Below, one piece after another: positions 44,688-52,786 of a stretch of 64,000 bases of DNA (the stretch's first letter is position 1; each line of letters starts with the position of its first letter). Position numbers and translations under genes: made by a program. The notes under the pieces were generated by a model. The model was given only the letters and a program-made list of their open reading frames with translations, was not told the origin of the DNA and ran no database searches. The DNA is from Hyunsoonleella aquatilis (GTDB lineage: Bacteria; Bacteroidota; Bacteroidia; Flavobacteriales; Flavobacteriaceae), in the NCBI RefSeq assembly GCF_014270105.1, contig NZ_JACNMF010000002.1, positions 620,001-684,000 of the forward strand, in the 5' to 3' direction.

Positions 44688-46257
44688 AACCATCCGAATT
44701 GGTACACGCGATAGTGAATTGGCGTTGTGGCAGGCCAATATTGTTAAAACTCAGCTTGAAAATTTAGGCCATCAAACGGAACTCGTTCCCGTAAAATCCA
44801 CAGGCGATCTGGTTTTGGACAAACCACTTTATGAACTTGGTATCACAGGAATATTTACGCGCACTTTGGATATTGCGATGTTAAATCACGACATTGATAT
44901 TGCAGTACACTCACTGAAAGATGTGCCAACAATTTTGCCAAAAGGCATTGTACAGGCCGCGGTTTTGAAACGTGGCAATGTTAACGACACCCTTGTTTTT
45001 AAGAACAACGAAGAATTCCTTGGAGCCAAAGATGCGGTGATTGCCACTGGCAGTTTACGAAGAAAAGCCCAATGGCTGAACCGTTATCCTACGCATACCA
45101 TTGAGGATCTACGTGGTAATGTGAATTCGCGTTTGCAAAAACTTGCGGATAACGACCACTGGAACGGTGCCATTTTTGCCGCTGCAGGAATCGGCAGGAT
45201 TGGTATCCGTCCAGAGGAAGCTATAAATCTGGATTGGATGGTTCCCGCTCCGGCTCAAGGTGCTATTATGATTACTGCGCTTGCAGAGGACAACTTCGTT
45301 CTGGAAGCCTGCGCCGAACTCAATCACGAGGAAACTGAAATTTGTACCACCATCGAGCGTAAATTTTTAAATCGATTGGAGGGTGGTTGCACTGCCCCGA
45401 TTGGTGCTTTGGTACGAATAAAGGATGAAGAAGTTCTCTTTAAAGGTGTGCTATTAAGCAAGGATGGTTCAAAAAAAATACAGGTAGAGCGCACCGAAAA
45501 ATTAGGCAAACATGAAGACTTGGCTGTTTTCTGTGCCGACTATATTATTGAACGTGGCGGCAAGCGTTTAATGGATGAGATTAAGTTCACCAACAAGGCG
45601 ACCAATGTGGTTTCCACTAAAACCTTGAGCGAGGACCAATTAAAATTATTTCATGAAAAGGTGGTCGCCAAAAGTGATGATTTTATCAAAATAAGTTTGA
45701 ACCGAATCCGTCCACAAATTTTTAAATCTGAGATTGAAAACGTTATCATCACCAGTAAAAATGCAGTGGAAGCGTTGATTACAAACTATTCGGCAGTTGA
45801 GCTACAATTTAAAAACATATACTGTGTTGGCCGCAGAACTAAACGCCTTGTTGAGAATAAAATTGGCAAGGTGAAATATGCCGCTAAAAACGCAAAAGCA
45901 TTGGCCGAATATTTAGTGGAGTACATTGAAGGCACAGCGGTTACCTATTTTTGTAGCGATATCCGATTGGATGCATTGCCTACGATTTTAAGCGAAAACC
46001 ATATTACGGTAAACGAAGTGGAGGCCTACCAAACTAAATATGATGGTTTTGAAGTGGAAAGTTCAATTGAAGGGGTAATGTTTTACAGCCCTTCAACTGT
46101 AGAGAGTTTTACAAGAAAAAACAAAAACGAAGTAATCGCCTTTTGTATTGGGGAAACTACAGCAAAAGAGGCTCGACGCCATTTTAAAGATGTGAGAGTT
46201 GCTAAAGTTCCAACTGTGGAGAGCGTGATTGAGTTGGTGAATCAGCATTATATATAG
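44680..46257 (+). CDS. hemC: fused hydroxymethylbilane synthase and uroporphyrinogen-III synthase
   Basis: A 525-residue two-domain protein. Residues about 1-305 are HemC (IRIGTRDSELALWQANIVK, HSLKDVPT, GSLRRKAQW, and the dipyrromethane-cofactor Cys at residue 237 in LEGGCTAPIG). Residues about 330-525 look like HemD (VIITSKNAVEALI, YCVGRRTKRLVE, VEAYQTKYDGFE, VMFYSPSTVESF, FCIGETTAKEARR), a poorly conserved family. The fusion makes uroporphyrinogen III from porphobilinogen in one polypeptide. I found no separate hemD in the window. It overlaps hemA by 8 bp. Confidence 0.9.
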   Translation: MSKTIRIGTRDSELALWQANIVKTQLENLGHQTELVPVKSTGDLVLDKPLYELGITGIFTRTLDIAMLNHDIDIAVHSLKDVPTILPKGIVQAAVLKRGNVNDTLVFKNNEEFLGAKDAVIATGSLRRKAQWLNRYPTHTIEDLRGNVNSRLQKLADNDHWNGAIFAAAGIGRIGIRPEEAINLDWMVPAPAQGAIMITALAEDNFVLEACAELNHEETEICTTIERKFLNRLEGGCTAPIGALVRIKDEEVLFKGVLLSKDGSKKIQVERTEKLGKHEDLAVFCADYIIERGGKRLMDEIKFTNKATNVVSTKTLSEDQLKLFHEKVVAKSDDFIKISLNRIRPQIFKSEIENVIITSKNAVEALITNYSAVELQFKNIYCVGRRTKRLVENKIGKVKYAAKNAKALAEYLVEYIEGTAVTYFCSDIRLDALPTILSENHITVNEVEAYQTKYDGFEVESSIEGVMFYSPSTVESFTRKNKNEVIAFCIGETTAKEARRHFKDVRVAKVPTVESVIELVNQHYI

Positions 46258-46262
46258 TGCTT

Positions 46263-46375
46263 GTCATTCCTGCGAAGGCAGGAATCTTATGAATTGAAAT
46301 TCAAATTCGTTTTTAAAAAGAACATATTAGAATTATGAAGGATAAAAATATAGAGATACCTGCTTCCGCAGGTAT
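46263..46375. repeat. inverted pair of ATTCCTGC/GCAGGAAT-type repeats at the hemC-hemE junction
   Basis: The left copy, 46263-46287 (arms ATTCCTGC and GCAGGAAT, loop GAAG), is in the same family as 32923. The right copy, 46356-46375 (arms ATACCTGC and GCAGGTAT, loop TTCC), is the inverted relative with one compensated change in each arm. The right copy lies wholly within the hemE reading frame. Confidence 0.75.
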
Positions 46376-47396
46376 TCGCAACGATTTATTTTTAAGAGCA
46401 TTAAAAGGTGAAACCGTTGACCGTCCACCGGTGTGGATGATGCGTCAAGCGGGGCGTTACTTGCCAGAATTCATGGAAATCAAGGCAAAGTACGATTTCT
46501 TTACCCGTTGCCAAACTCCTGAATTGGCCAGTGAAATTACAGTACAACCTATTCGAAGGTATGGCATGGATGCCGCCATTTTGTTTAGTGACATTTTAGT
46601 GATTCCGCAGGCTATGAACATCGAAGTACAGATGAAACCGAATTTTGGGCCCTACCTGCCAAACCCTGTGCGTACCTCAAAAGATGTGAACAATGCCATA
46701 GTTCCGGATGTTAAGGAAGCTTTGGATTACGTTTATCAAGCCATAAAAGCAACAAAGGAAAAATTGAACGATGAAATTCCGTTGATTGGTTTTGCCGGCT
46801 CCCCATGGACGATTTTATGTTATTGTGTACAAGGCCAAGGCAGTAAAAACTTTGATAAGGCCAAGGCATTCTGCTTTACCAACCCAGTTGCTGCGCATCA
46901 AATGCTTCAAAAAATAACAGATACTACCATTGCCTATCTCAAGGAAAAGGTAAAAGCAGGTGTAAACGCCGTGCAGGTATTCGATTCCTGGGGAGGTATG
47001 CTATCCCCCACCGATTATCAGGAGTTTTCATGGCAGTATATCAACCAAATTATCGAGGCTCTAAAAGACGATGCGCCGGTAATTGCCTTCGGTAAAGGAT
47101 GCTGGTTCGCTCTTGGCGACATGGCCAAAAGTGGCGCCTCGGCATTGGGTGTAGACTGGACTTGCTCCCCAAAAAATGCCCGTTATCTTACTGGAGGCAA
47201 CATCACCCTACAGGGTAACTTTGACCCATCACGCTTATTGTCACCACCCGAAACCATCAAAAAAATGGTACACCAAATGATTGATGAATTCGGCAAGGAT
47301 AAATATATTGTGAATCTAGGCCATGGTATTTTACCAAACATTCCGTTGGAAAATGCTAAAGCTTTTATTGACGCGGTAAAGGAATATAATATGTAA
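46335..47396 (+). CDS. hemE: uroporphyrinogen decarboxylase with a repeat-encoded N-terminus
   Basis: A 353-residue enzyme converting uroporphyrinogen III to coproporphyrinogen III. Signatures are [64 protein letters not shown] and [20 protein letters not shown]. The N-terminus [15 protein letters not shown] is unusual: residues about 8-14 are translated from a palindromic repeat (46356-46375). The typical protein begins, as I recall, at about the [11 protein letters not shown] segment. No other start codon lies closer, so translation probably begins in or before the repeat. Confidence 0.95.
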   Translation: MKDKNIEIPASAGIRNDLFLRALKGETVDRPPVWMMRQAGRYLPEFMEIKAKYDFFTRCQTPELASEITVQPIRRYGMDAAILFSDILVIPQAMNIEVQMKPNFGPYLPNPVRTSKDVNNAIVPDVKEALDYVYQAIKATKEKLNDEIPLIGFAGSPWTILCYCVQGQGSKNFDKAKAFCFTNPVAAHQMLQKITDTTIAYLKEKVKAGVNAVQVFDSWGGMLSPTDYQEFSWQYINQIIEALKDDAPVIAFGKGCWFALGDMAKSGASALGVDWTCSPKNARYLTGGNITLQGNFDPSRLLSPPETIKKMVHQMIDEFGKDKYIVNLGHGILPNIPLENAKAFIDAVKEYNM

Positions 47397-47400
47397 CAAT

Positions 47401-48756
47401 ATGCCCAAACCATTTCAGCAATTAGCCAAAAAATATGTGCTTCTAAAAAAAGGATGGAGCCCACAACAAAACTTATTTTACGGGTTTTTTACATACATTA
47501 TTTTAGGTTTTATATTGCTGAGTTTACCATGGTTTCAAAAGGAGAGTGCCACATTATTGGATCATTTATTTATTGCTACTTCAGCAGTTTCTACTACAGG
47601 CTTGGTGACGGTTTCTATTTTTGATACCTACAACTTCTTTGGGCAATTCATCATTATGACGCTCATCCAGCTTGGCGGTATTGGTTATCTCACCTTTACA
47701 ACCTTCATGTTGCTGTCCACTACCCGAAGAATAACCTTATGGCATAAAAAAGTATTGTCCGCCGAGTTTACGCTCCCCAAAACCATAAGAATTAGGGATT
47801 TTATAAAATCGGTTATTCTTTTCACATTAATAATGGAATTCATTGGTGCCATACTATTCTTTATTGCCTTTAAAGGCAAAGGAATGCCTGTTTGGGATAC
47901 CATTTGGTCATCAATTTTTCATAGTGTGAGCACATTTTGCACTGCTGGTTTCAGCCTGTTTAACAATAGTTTTATAGACTATGCCGATGACCACTTTATC
48001 ACATTTATTATTTCGATGTTGGCCATCTGCGGGTCAATGGGGTTTATTGTTATAACCGATTTTGGACTTTGGGTAAAACAAAAATCGCATAGATTAAGTT
48101 TCACTACTAAAATCATACTTTGGGGCTTTCTAATTTTACTCACCTTTGGCACCATATTTTTCTATTTTTTTGAGCCAAGTATTGCTGCATTATCAGGTAG
48201 TTCGCGCTTTTTAGCTTCCTTCTTTCAAACTATGACCGCGATGACAACCGTTGGATTCAATACGGTTGATTTTGGACTATTCTCCCAAGCAATGATGTTG
48301 GTTTGTATCTTTTTGATGTACATTGGCGCTTCGCCCTCTGGTACGGCAGGAGGAATTAAAATTACCACATTAACAGCGGTTTTCGCGATTTTAAAAAGTC
48401 AATTAAAAGGGCGAAAAAACATTACGTTTTTAGGCAGGATTATCCCATATGAGCGACTATATGTAGCTACTTCAGCTTTTATTTTTTATACCATAATTAT
48501 TTTAATTGGCACATTTTTGATAACGATTACCAACGATTTTAAATTTGAAAATATTCTTTTTGAAGTCGCCTCGGCACTGGGGACGGTAGGCATAAGTACA
48601 GGAATAACCGGCGATATCAATGTATTTGGGAAACTTGTCATTATAATGCTAATGTTTATTGGACGTTTGGGGGTTCTAACTTTCGGATTGGCTATTTGGT
48701 CCAAAACGAATCAGGAAGAAAATCTGAATGTTTTAAAAGAAGATATTGCTGTTTAA
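47401..48756 (+). CDS. TrkH/KtrB-family potassium transporter subunit
   Basis: A 451-residue membrane protein. Four selectivity-filter loops are visible: SAVSTTGLVTV, STFCTAGFSLF, TAMTTVGFNTVDF and ALGTVGISTG. The membrane helices are of the 2TM-pore type in four repeats. The length is that of KtrB/TrkH-type K+ uptake subunits. It needs a regulatory RCK partner (KtrA/TrkA), and none is found in this window. It begins 4 bp after hemE and 3 bp before the next gene, so it is part of the heme operon transcript for no obvious reason. Confidence 0.88.
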   Translation: MPKPFQQLAKKYVLLKKGWSPQQNLFYGFFTYIILGFILLSLPWFQKESATLLDHLFIATSAVSTTGLVTVSIFDTYNFFGQFIIMTLIQLGGIGYLTFTTFMLLSTTRRITLWHKKVLSAEFTLPKTIRIRDFIKSVILFTLIMEFIGAILFFIAFKGKGMPVWDTIWSSIFHSVSTFCTAGFSLFNNSFIDYADDHFITFIISMLAICGSMGFIVITDFGLWVKQKSHRLSFTTKIILWGFLILLTFGTIFFYFFEPSIAALSGSSRFLASFFQTMTAMTTVGFNTVDFGLFSQAMMLVCIFLMYIGASPSGTAGGIKITTLTAVFAILKSQLKGRKNITFLGRIIPYERLYVATSAFIFYTIIILIGTFLITITNDFKFENILFEVASALGTVGISTGITGDINVFGKLVIIMLMFIGRLGVLTFGLAIWSKTNQEENLNVLKEDIAV

Positions 48757-48759
48757 ACT

Positions 48760-49506
48760 ATGATAAAAAATATCATTTCAGGAATAAAAGCTTACTTCGG
48801 CGCTTTCAGTTTGATTTCAAAACTGAAACTGTGGAAGTATTTTGCCATCCCCATGTTGATTAGTTTGGTGACCGCCATTGCCGTTTTCGGCTCGGCGTAC
48901 GGGTTTTCAGGATATATCAGCGATTGGCTTGCGAGTATTTTACCAAGTTGGGGTGGGGCCAATTGGTTGAAAGTAACTTACAGAATTATTTCAGGACTGG
49001 TCATCATTGTAGTTGGTCTCATTCTCTACAAGCACATTATTTTGGCCTTATCGGCACCCTTTATGAGTCCGGTTTCAGAAAAAATAGAAGCACATTTTAC
49101 TGGGCAACCCGCACATTCCCATAGGGATACAACGTTTACCCAACAGCTATGGCGTGGCATTCGAATCAATGGCAGAAACTTATTTATGGAATTATTGCTC
49201 ACCATTCCCATTTTGCTTTTAAAGTTGATTCCCTTGGTTAATATATTTTCAACAATCTTGTTGTTTATGGTGCAAGCCTATTATGCTGGTTTTGGTAATA
49301 TGGACTACACTTTGGAGCGTCATTTTCAATACAAAGAAAGCGTAAAGTTTGTTCGTAAAAATCGTGGATTGGCTATTGGCAATGGCATAGTATTCCTTCT
49401 CTGCCTCCTCGTGCCTATAGTTGGCGTCCTTTTAGTGTTGCCCCTTTCGGTTACGGCCGCATCAACTCGCACTGTGGAAGCTTTACAATCAAAACATGCA
49501 ACTTAA
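48760..49506 (+). CDS. EI24/CysZ-like membrane protein
   Basis: A 248-residue protein with about five helices. Family-like segments are GIKAYFGAFSLISKLKLWKYFAIPML, ALSAPFMSPVSEKIEAHFTG and FGNMDYTLERHFQYKESVKFVRKNRGLAIGNGIVFLLCLLVPIVG. It belongs to the EI24 superfamily, which includes the sulfate transporter CysZ. No sulfate genes are nearby, so the substrate is open. The last 11 bp overlap the following GNAT gene. Confidence 0.8.
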   Translation: MIKNIISGIKAYFGAFSLISKLKLWKYFAIPMLISLVTAIAVFGSAYGFSGYISDWLASILPSWGGANWLKVTYRIISGLVIIVVGLILYKHIILALSAPFMSPVSEKIEAHFTGQPAHSHRDTTFTQQLWRGIRINGRNLFMELLLTIPILLLKLIPLVNIFSTILLFMVQAYYAGFGNMDYTLERHFQYKESVKFVRKNRGLAIGNGIVFLLCLLVPIVGVLLVLPLSVTAASTRTVEALQSKHAT

Positions 49507-50038
49507 TTTAGGTTCCTGTTACATATCGCCCATTCAAACCAAAGATGCCTGGAGCATCTGTAATTTTGTTGTTGCCAATGAGGACCGATTAAAACGCTAT
49601 TTCCCAAAAACATTGGAGCAAAACTTAACACCAGATTTGTCCAATATCTTTGCAGAAAAAAAGGTAAAACAATTTGAAAATGATGAAGAATATGTGTTCA
49701 CCATTAAAAAAAATGAATCTCATAAGTTAGTTGGCTTGATTTTCCTCAAGGAAATCGATTGGACTAAAAAACAAGGAGAGTTCGCCTATTGTATTGATTA
49801 TAATATTGAAGGTCTCGGAATAATGACAACTGCTATTCAAGAATTATCGGATTACGCTTTTGACAACCTAGGTTTTGAAACGCTTCAGATTTTGGTGCAC
49901 CACAGTAATATGGGCAGTATAAAAGTCGCTGAAAACTGTAATTTTACGCATATCAAAACCTTGAAAAACAATTACACCCCTCCTAATGAAAACCCTTTGG
50001 ATATGGAATTGTATGAACTTTATAATGAGATGGAATAA
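49496..50038 (+). CDS. GNAT-family N-acetyltransferase (RimJ/RimL-like)
   Basis: A 180-residue acetyltransferase with the RimJ/RimL-type pattern: GLIFLKEIDWTKKQGEFAYCIDYNIEGLGIMTTAIQELSDYAFDNLGFETLQILVHHSNMGSIKVAENCNF. It could acetylate ribosomal-protein N-termini or other amines. It overlaps the EI24 gene and ends 3 bp before the first palindrome of the RAYT element. Confidence 0.85.
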   Translation: MQLNLGSCYISPIQTKDAWSICNFVVANEDRLKRYFPKTLEQNLTPDLSNIFAEKKVKQFENDEEYVFTIKKNESHKLVGLIFLKEIDWTKKQGEFAYCIDYNIEGLGIMTTAIQELSDYAFDNLGFETLQILVHHSNMGSIKVAENCNFTHIKTLKNNYTPPNENPLDMELYELYNEME

Positions 50039-50040
50039 TC

Positions 50041-50073
50041 AGACCTGACAGGTTTTCAAAACCTGTCAGGTCT
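50041..50073. repeat. upstream REP-type palindrome of the RAYT element
   Basis: A 33-bp perfect palindrome: arm AGACCTGACAGGTTTT, central C, then the exact reverse complement arm. It lies 15 bp before the RAYT start codon. Its reverse complement is identical to the repeat at 50613-50645. Confidence 0.92.
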
Positions 50074-50088
50074 TTGGAACAACAAAAC

Positions 50089-51582
50089 ATGGCATTAGAA
50101 ACATTAGAAAAAGACCATTATTATCATATCTTTAATCGAGGCATAAATAGTCAAACTATCTTTTTGACCGAGGATAACATGTCCTACTTTTTGAGATTAA
50201 TGGATAAACATCTGTCTCAAAAGGTAAAAGTGGTTGCTTACTGTTTAATGAACAATCATTTTCATTTAGTTGCAAAAATTGTTAGGAATGAAAGAGAAGT
50301 GACACAGGCCCTGTCCAATTTATTCAATGCCTATGCAAAAGCTTTTAACAAGCAACAAGGCAGAACAGGCGCACTTTTTGAGCGCCCATATAAAAGAATT
50401 AGAATTGATGACGAGGACTACCTGAAAAACCTCATTGTTTATATTCATAAAAATCCCGAAAACCATGGTATAGTTAAAAATTTTGAAAACTACAGATTTA
50501 CGTCTTTTCACGATTTCGCCAATCAAGGGTTTCCAGCATCTTCAGAACAAAATTATATTTTAGATTTGTTTGAAAATATCGAAAATTTCAAATTTGTGCA
50601 TAAAACTAACCCAGACCTGTCAGGTTTTGAAAACCTGACAGGTCTCAACAAGAACAAACCTAAGGTCTCATTAAAAGACAAATTCTACCAATACATACAA
50701 GATTTACAAGATAGTATCACCTCAAAGCTTGAAGAAATTGATAGCAAAGCGAAGTTCCAACAAGATATTTGGAAACGACCGGAAGGTGGAGGCGGTCGCA
50801 CTAGGGTAATTCAAAACGGTAATGTTTTTGAAAAGGGAGGCGTCAATATTTCAGGTGTTCATGGGAAATTACCAAAATCAATGCAAGCCTATTTTAAGGT
50901 AGGCGATGTGGACTTTTTTGCCTGTGGATTGAGTTTGGTGATTCACCCCAAAAGCCCAATGGTTCCAACGGTGCATGCCAATTGGCGCTATTTTGAAATG
51001 TATGATAAAGATGGGAACATTATTGATAGCTGGTTTGGTGGTGGACAGGATTTAACACCGTATTATCTGTTTGAAGAAGATGCGAAACACTTTCATCAAA
51101 CCTGCAAAACAGCTTGCGACAAGCATAACCCCGAGTTTTATTCCCAATATAAAAAACGTTGCGACGAGTACTTTTATAATACCCATAGAAATGAAGGCCG
51201 AGGAGTAGGCGGATTGTTCTTTGACTATTGCAAAGCCTCTGAGGATATCTCCATGGAAAATTGGTATAACTTTGTAACTGAAGTTGGTAATAGCTTTTTG
51301 GATGCATACATCCCTATTGTTGAAAAGCGCAAAGATTTACCATATAATGAATCCCAACGCAATTGGCAGGAAATTCGCCGTGGACGTTATGTGGAATTCA
51401 ATTTAGTACATGACAAAGGCACCCTTTTTGGACTAAAGACCAACGGTCGCATTGAAAGTATTTTAATGAGCTTACCACCACATGTACAATGGGTGTACGA
51501 CCATCATCCCGAGGCAGGAAGCGAAGAAGAAAAATTGATTAAAGTTTTAAGAAATCCGAAAGAGTGGGTAGAAGTCCCCTAA
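50089..51582 (+). CDS. hemF: RAYT transposase domain fused to oxygen-dependent coproporphyrinogen III oxidase
   Basis: One open frame of 497 codons. Residues 1 to about 172 are a REP-associated tyrosine transposase (Y1/IS200-like): the HUH-type motif NNHFHLV (His57, His59), helix FNAYAKAFNKQQGRTGALFERPYKR with the likely nucleophile Tyr82, and IVYIHKNPENHGIV. Residues about 175-186 (DLSGFENLTGL) are translated from the second palindrome. Residues about 195-497 are a complete HemF (KAKFQQDIWKRPEGGGGRTRV, HANWRYFE, FGGGQDLTPYY, RGVGGLFFDY, GRYVEFNLVHDKGT), converting coproporphyrinogen III to protoporphyrinogen IX. Where the usual HemF starts (from memory, MKDKF), this gene reads TTA-AAA-GAC-AAA-TTC (50671), so the normal ATG is gone. 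TTG 50566 or GTG 50596 could still serve as internal starts. Upstream in-frame TTG at 50074 is rejected in favour of ATG 50089. Confidence 0.9.
   Translation: MALETLEKDHYYHIFNRGINSQTIFLTEDNMSYFLRLMDKHLSQKVKVVAYCLMNNHFHLVAKIVRNEREVTQALSNLFNAYAKAFNKQQGRTGALFERPYKRIRIDDEDYLKNLIVYIHKNPENHGIVKNFENYRFTSFHDFANQGFPASSEQNYILDLFENIENFKFVHKTNPDLSGFENLTGLNKNKPKVSLKDKFYQYIQDLQDSITSKLEEIDSKAKFQQDIWKRPEGGGGRTRVIQNGNVFEKGGVNISGVHGKLPKSMQAYFKVGDVDFFACGLSLVIHPKSPMVPTVHANWRYFEMYDKDGNIIDSWFGGGQDLTPYYLFEEDAKHFHQTCKTACDKHNPEFYSQYKKRCDEYFYNTHRNEGRGVGGLFFDYCKASEDISMENWYNFVTEVGNSFLDAYIPIVEKRKDLPYNESQRNWQEIRRGRYVEFNLVHDKGTLFGLKTNGRIESILMSLPPHVQWVYDHHPEAGSEEEKLIKVLRNPKEWVEVP
50613..50645. repeat. downstream REP-type palindrome, translated as RAYT-HemF linker
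   Basis: Arm AGACCTGTCAGGTTTT, central G, then its exact reverse complement. The sequence as a whole is the exact inverse of 50041-50073, so the two form a REP/inverse-REP pair around the transposase domain. It lies inside the coding frame. Confidence 0.92.
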
Positions 51583-51727
51583 CCCCCAAAGGGTGAACTA
51601 TCACTGTTATGAGAAAAAGTATAGACGATAAAATAATAACTAGTTTCAATGCCTTAAACAAGGAAGTGAAACCCTCAAACCCTATTCACCCCTAATAGGC
51701 ATTCCCCCTTTGGGGGATAGGGGGCTT
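51575..51727. repeat. inverted C-rich/G-rich repeat pair between hemF and hemB
   Basis: CCCCTAACCCCCAAAGGG (51577-51594) and its near inverse CCCCCTTTGGGGGATAGGGG (51704-51723) face each other across about 110 bp. The left copy begins within the last codons of hemF (GTC-CCC-TAA), so the C-terminal VP residues and stop come from the repeat. The right copy ends 6 bp before the hemB ATG. A 28-codon ORF between them (51609-51695) is too short to support. Confidence 0.7.
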
Positions 51728-51729
51728 AT

Positions 51730-52719
51730 ATGTATCCATTACGTCGAAATAGAAGACTACGAATCAACGAAGCCATTCGCTCAATAGTTCGCGAAACCAT
51801 TATTACCCCTAACGATTTTTTAGTCCCACTGTTTGTAGTGGAAGGCAAAGGCATTAAAGATGAAATTCCATCGATGCCCAATTACTTCCGTTACAGTTTG
51901 GATTTATTAGAAAATGAAGTCAAAGAATTATGGACACTAGGTTTAAAGTCAGTATTGCTTTTTGTTAAAGTGCCCGATAACTTAAAAGACAATAAAGGTA
52001 CGGAGGCTTTAAATCCAAACGGATTGATGCAACGTGCTATTAAAACCGTTAAAAATGCGTGCCCAGACATGTTGGTGATGACCGATGTAGCTTTAGACCC
52101 ATACTCAGTTTATGGCCATGACGGCATTATTGAAAACGGACAAATCGTTAACGATAACACCGCCGAAGTATTGGGAGAAATGAGCCTTTCCCATGCCAAA
52201 GCTGGAGCTGATTTTGTCGCTCCAAGTGATATGATGGACGGCCGTATTTTGACCATTCGCGAAGCTTTGGAAGATGAGGGATACTTCAATACTGGGATAA
52301 TGAGTTATTCTGCCAAGTACGCCTCAGCATTTTACGGCCCATTTCGGGATGCTTTGGATTCTGCACCAGTAGATATTCAAGATATCCCAAAAGATAAAAA
52401 AACCTATCAAATGGATTTTGGCAACCGCTTTGAAGCCATTCGAGAAACTGAAATGGATATCGATGAAGGCGCGGATATCGTAATGGTAAAACCTGGGATT
52501 TCCTATTTGGATATTCTTCGGGATATCAAAAATGAGGTAGATGTTCCCGTGGCCGTTTATCAGGTGTCTGGCGAATACGCCATGATAAAAGCGGCCGCAG
52601 AAAAAGGCTGGCTGGACCACGACCAAATTATGTTGGAGACTACGACGGCTTTTAAGCGTGCTGGGGCGGATATCATAGCCTCTTACTTTGCTAAAGACAT
52701 CGTAAAATTAATTTATTAG
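51730..52719 (+). CDS. hemB: porphobilinogen synthase (delta-aminolevulinic acid dehydratase)
   Basis: A 329-residue enzyme condensing two 5-aminolevulinate molecules to porphobilinogen. The catalytic Lys residues lie in SYSAKYASAFYGPFRDA and MVKPGISYLDI. The metal-binding loop reads TDVALDPYSVYGHDGI, with Ala/Asp in place of the Cys triad, so this is the zinc-independent, Mg-type enzyme. Family motifs FVAPSDMMDGRI and VYQVSGEYAMIKAA are intact. It is last in the heme operon. Confidence 0.95.
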   Translation: MYPLRRNRRLRINEAIRSIVRETIITPNDFLVPLFVVEGKGIKDEIPSMPNYFRYSLDLLENEVKELWTLGLKSVLLFVKVPDNLKDNKGTEALNPNGLMQRAIKTVKNACPDMLVMTDVALDPYSVYGHDGIIENGQIVNDNTAEVLGEMSLSHAKAGADFVAPSDMMDGRILTIREALEDEGYFNTGIMSYSAKYASAFYGPFRDALDSAPVDIQDIPKDKKTYQMDFGNRFEAIRETEMDIDEGADIVMVKPGISYLDILRDIKNEVDVPVAVYQVSGEYAMIKAAAEKGWLDHDQIMLETTTAFKRAGADIIASYFAKDIVKLIY

Positions 52720-52734
52720 TTAAAAATATGATCT

Positions 52735-52758
52735 GTCACCCTGAGCGCAGTCGAAGGG
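52735..52758. repeat. dispersed repeat, inverted CTTCGACTGCGCTCAGGGTGAC family
   Basis: GTCACCCTGAGCGCAGTCGA followed by AGGG. Reverse complement of the 4340 and 33837 copies. It lies between hemB and the first tandem paralogue. Confidence 0.8.
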
Positions 52759-52786
52759 ATCCAAAGTATGTTGCAAAAGTGGTAGC

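Noticed and set aside
50074-50088. TTG start at 50074 for the RAYT-HemF gene
   Set aside because: It would start on the last bases of the palindrome. The ATG at 50089 gives the usual RAYT N-terminus (MALETLEKDHYYHIFNRG).
50089-51582. Two separate genes (RAYT, then hemF) instead of a fusion
   Set aside because: There is no stop codon between the domains and no ATG near the HemF start. Internal TTG/GTG starts remain possible and are noted in the finding, but the sequence as given is one frame.
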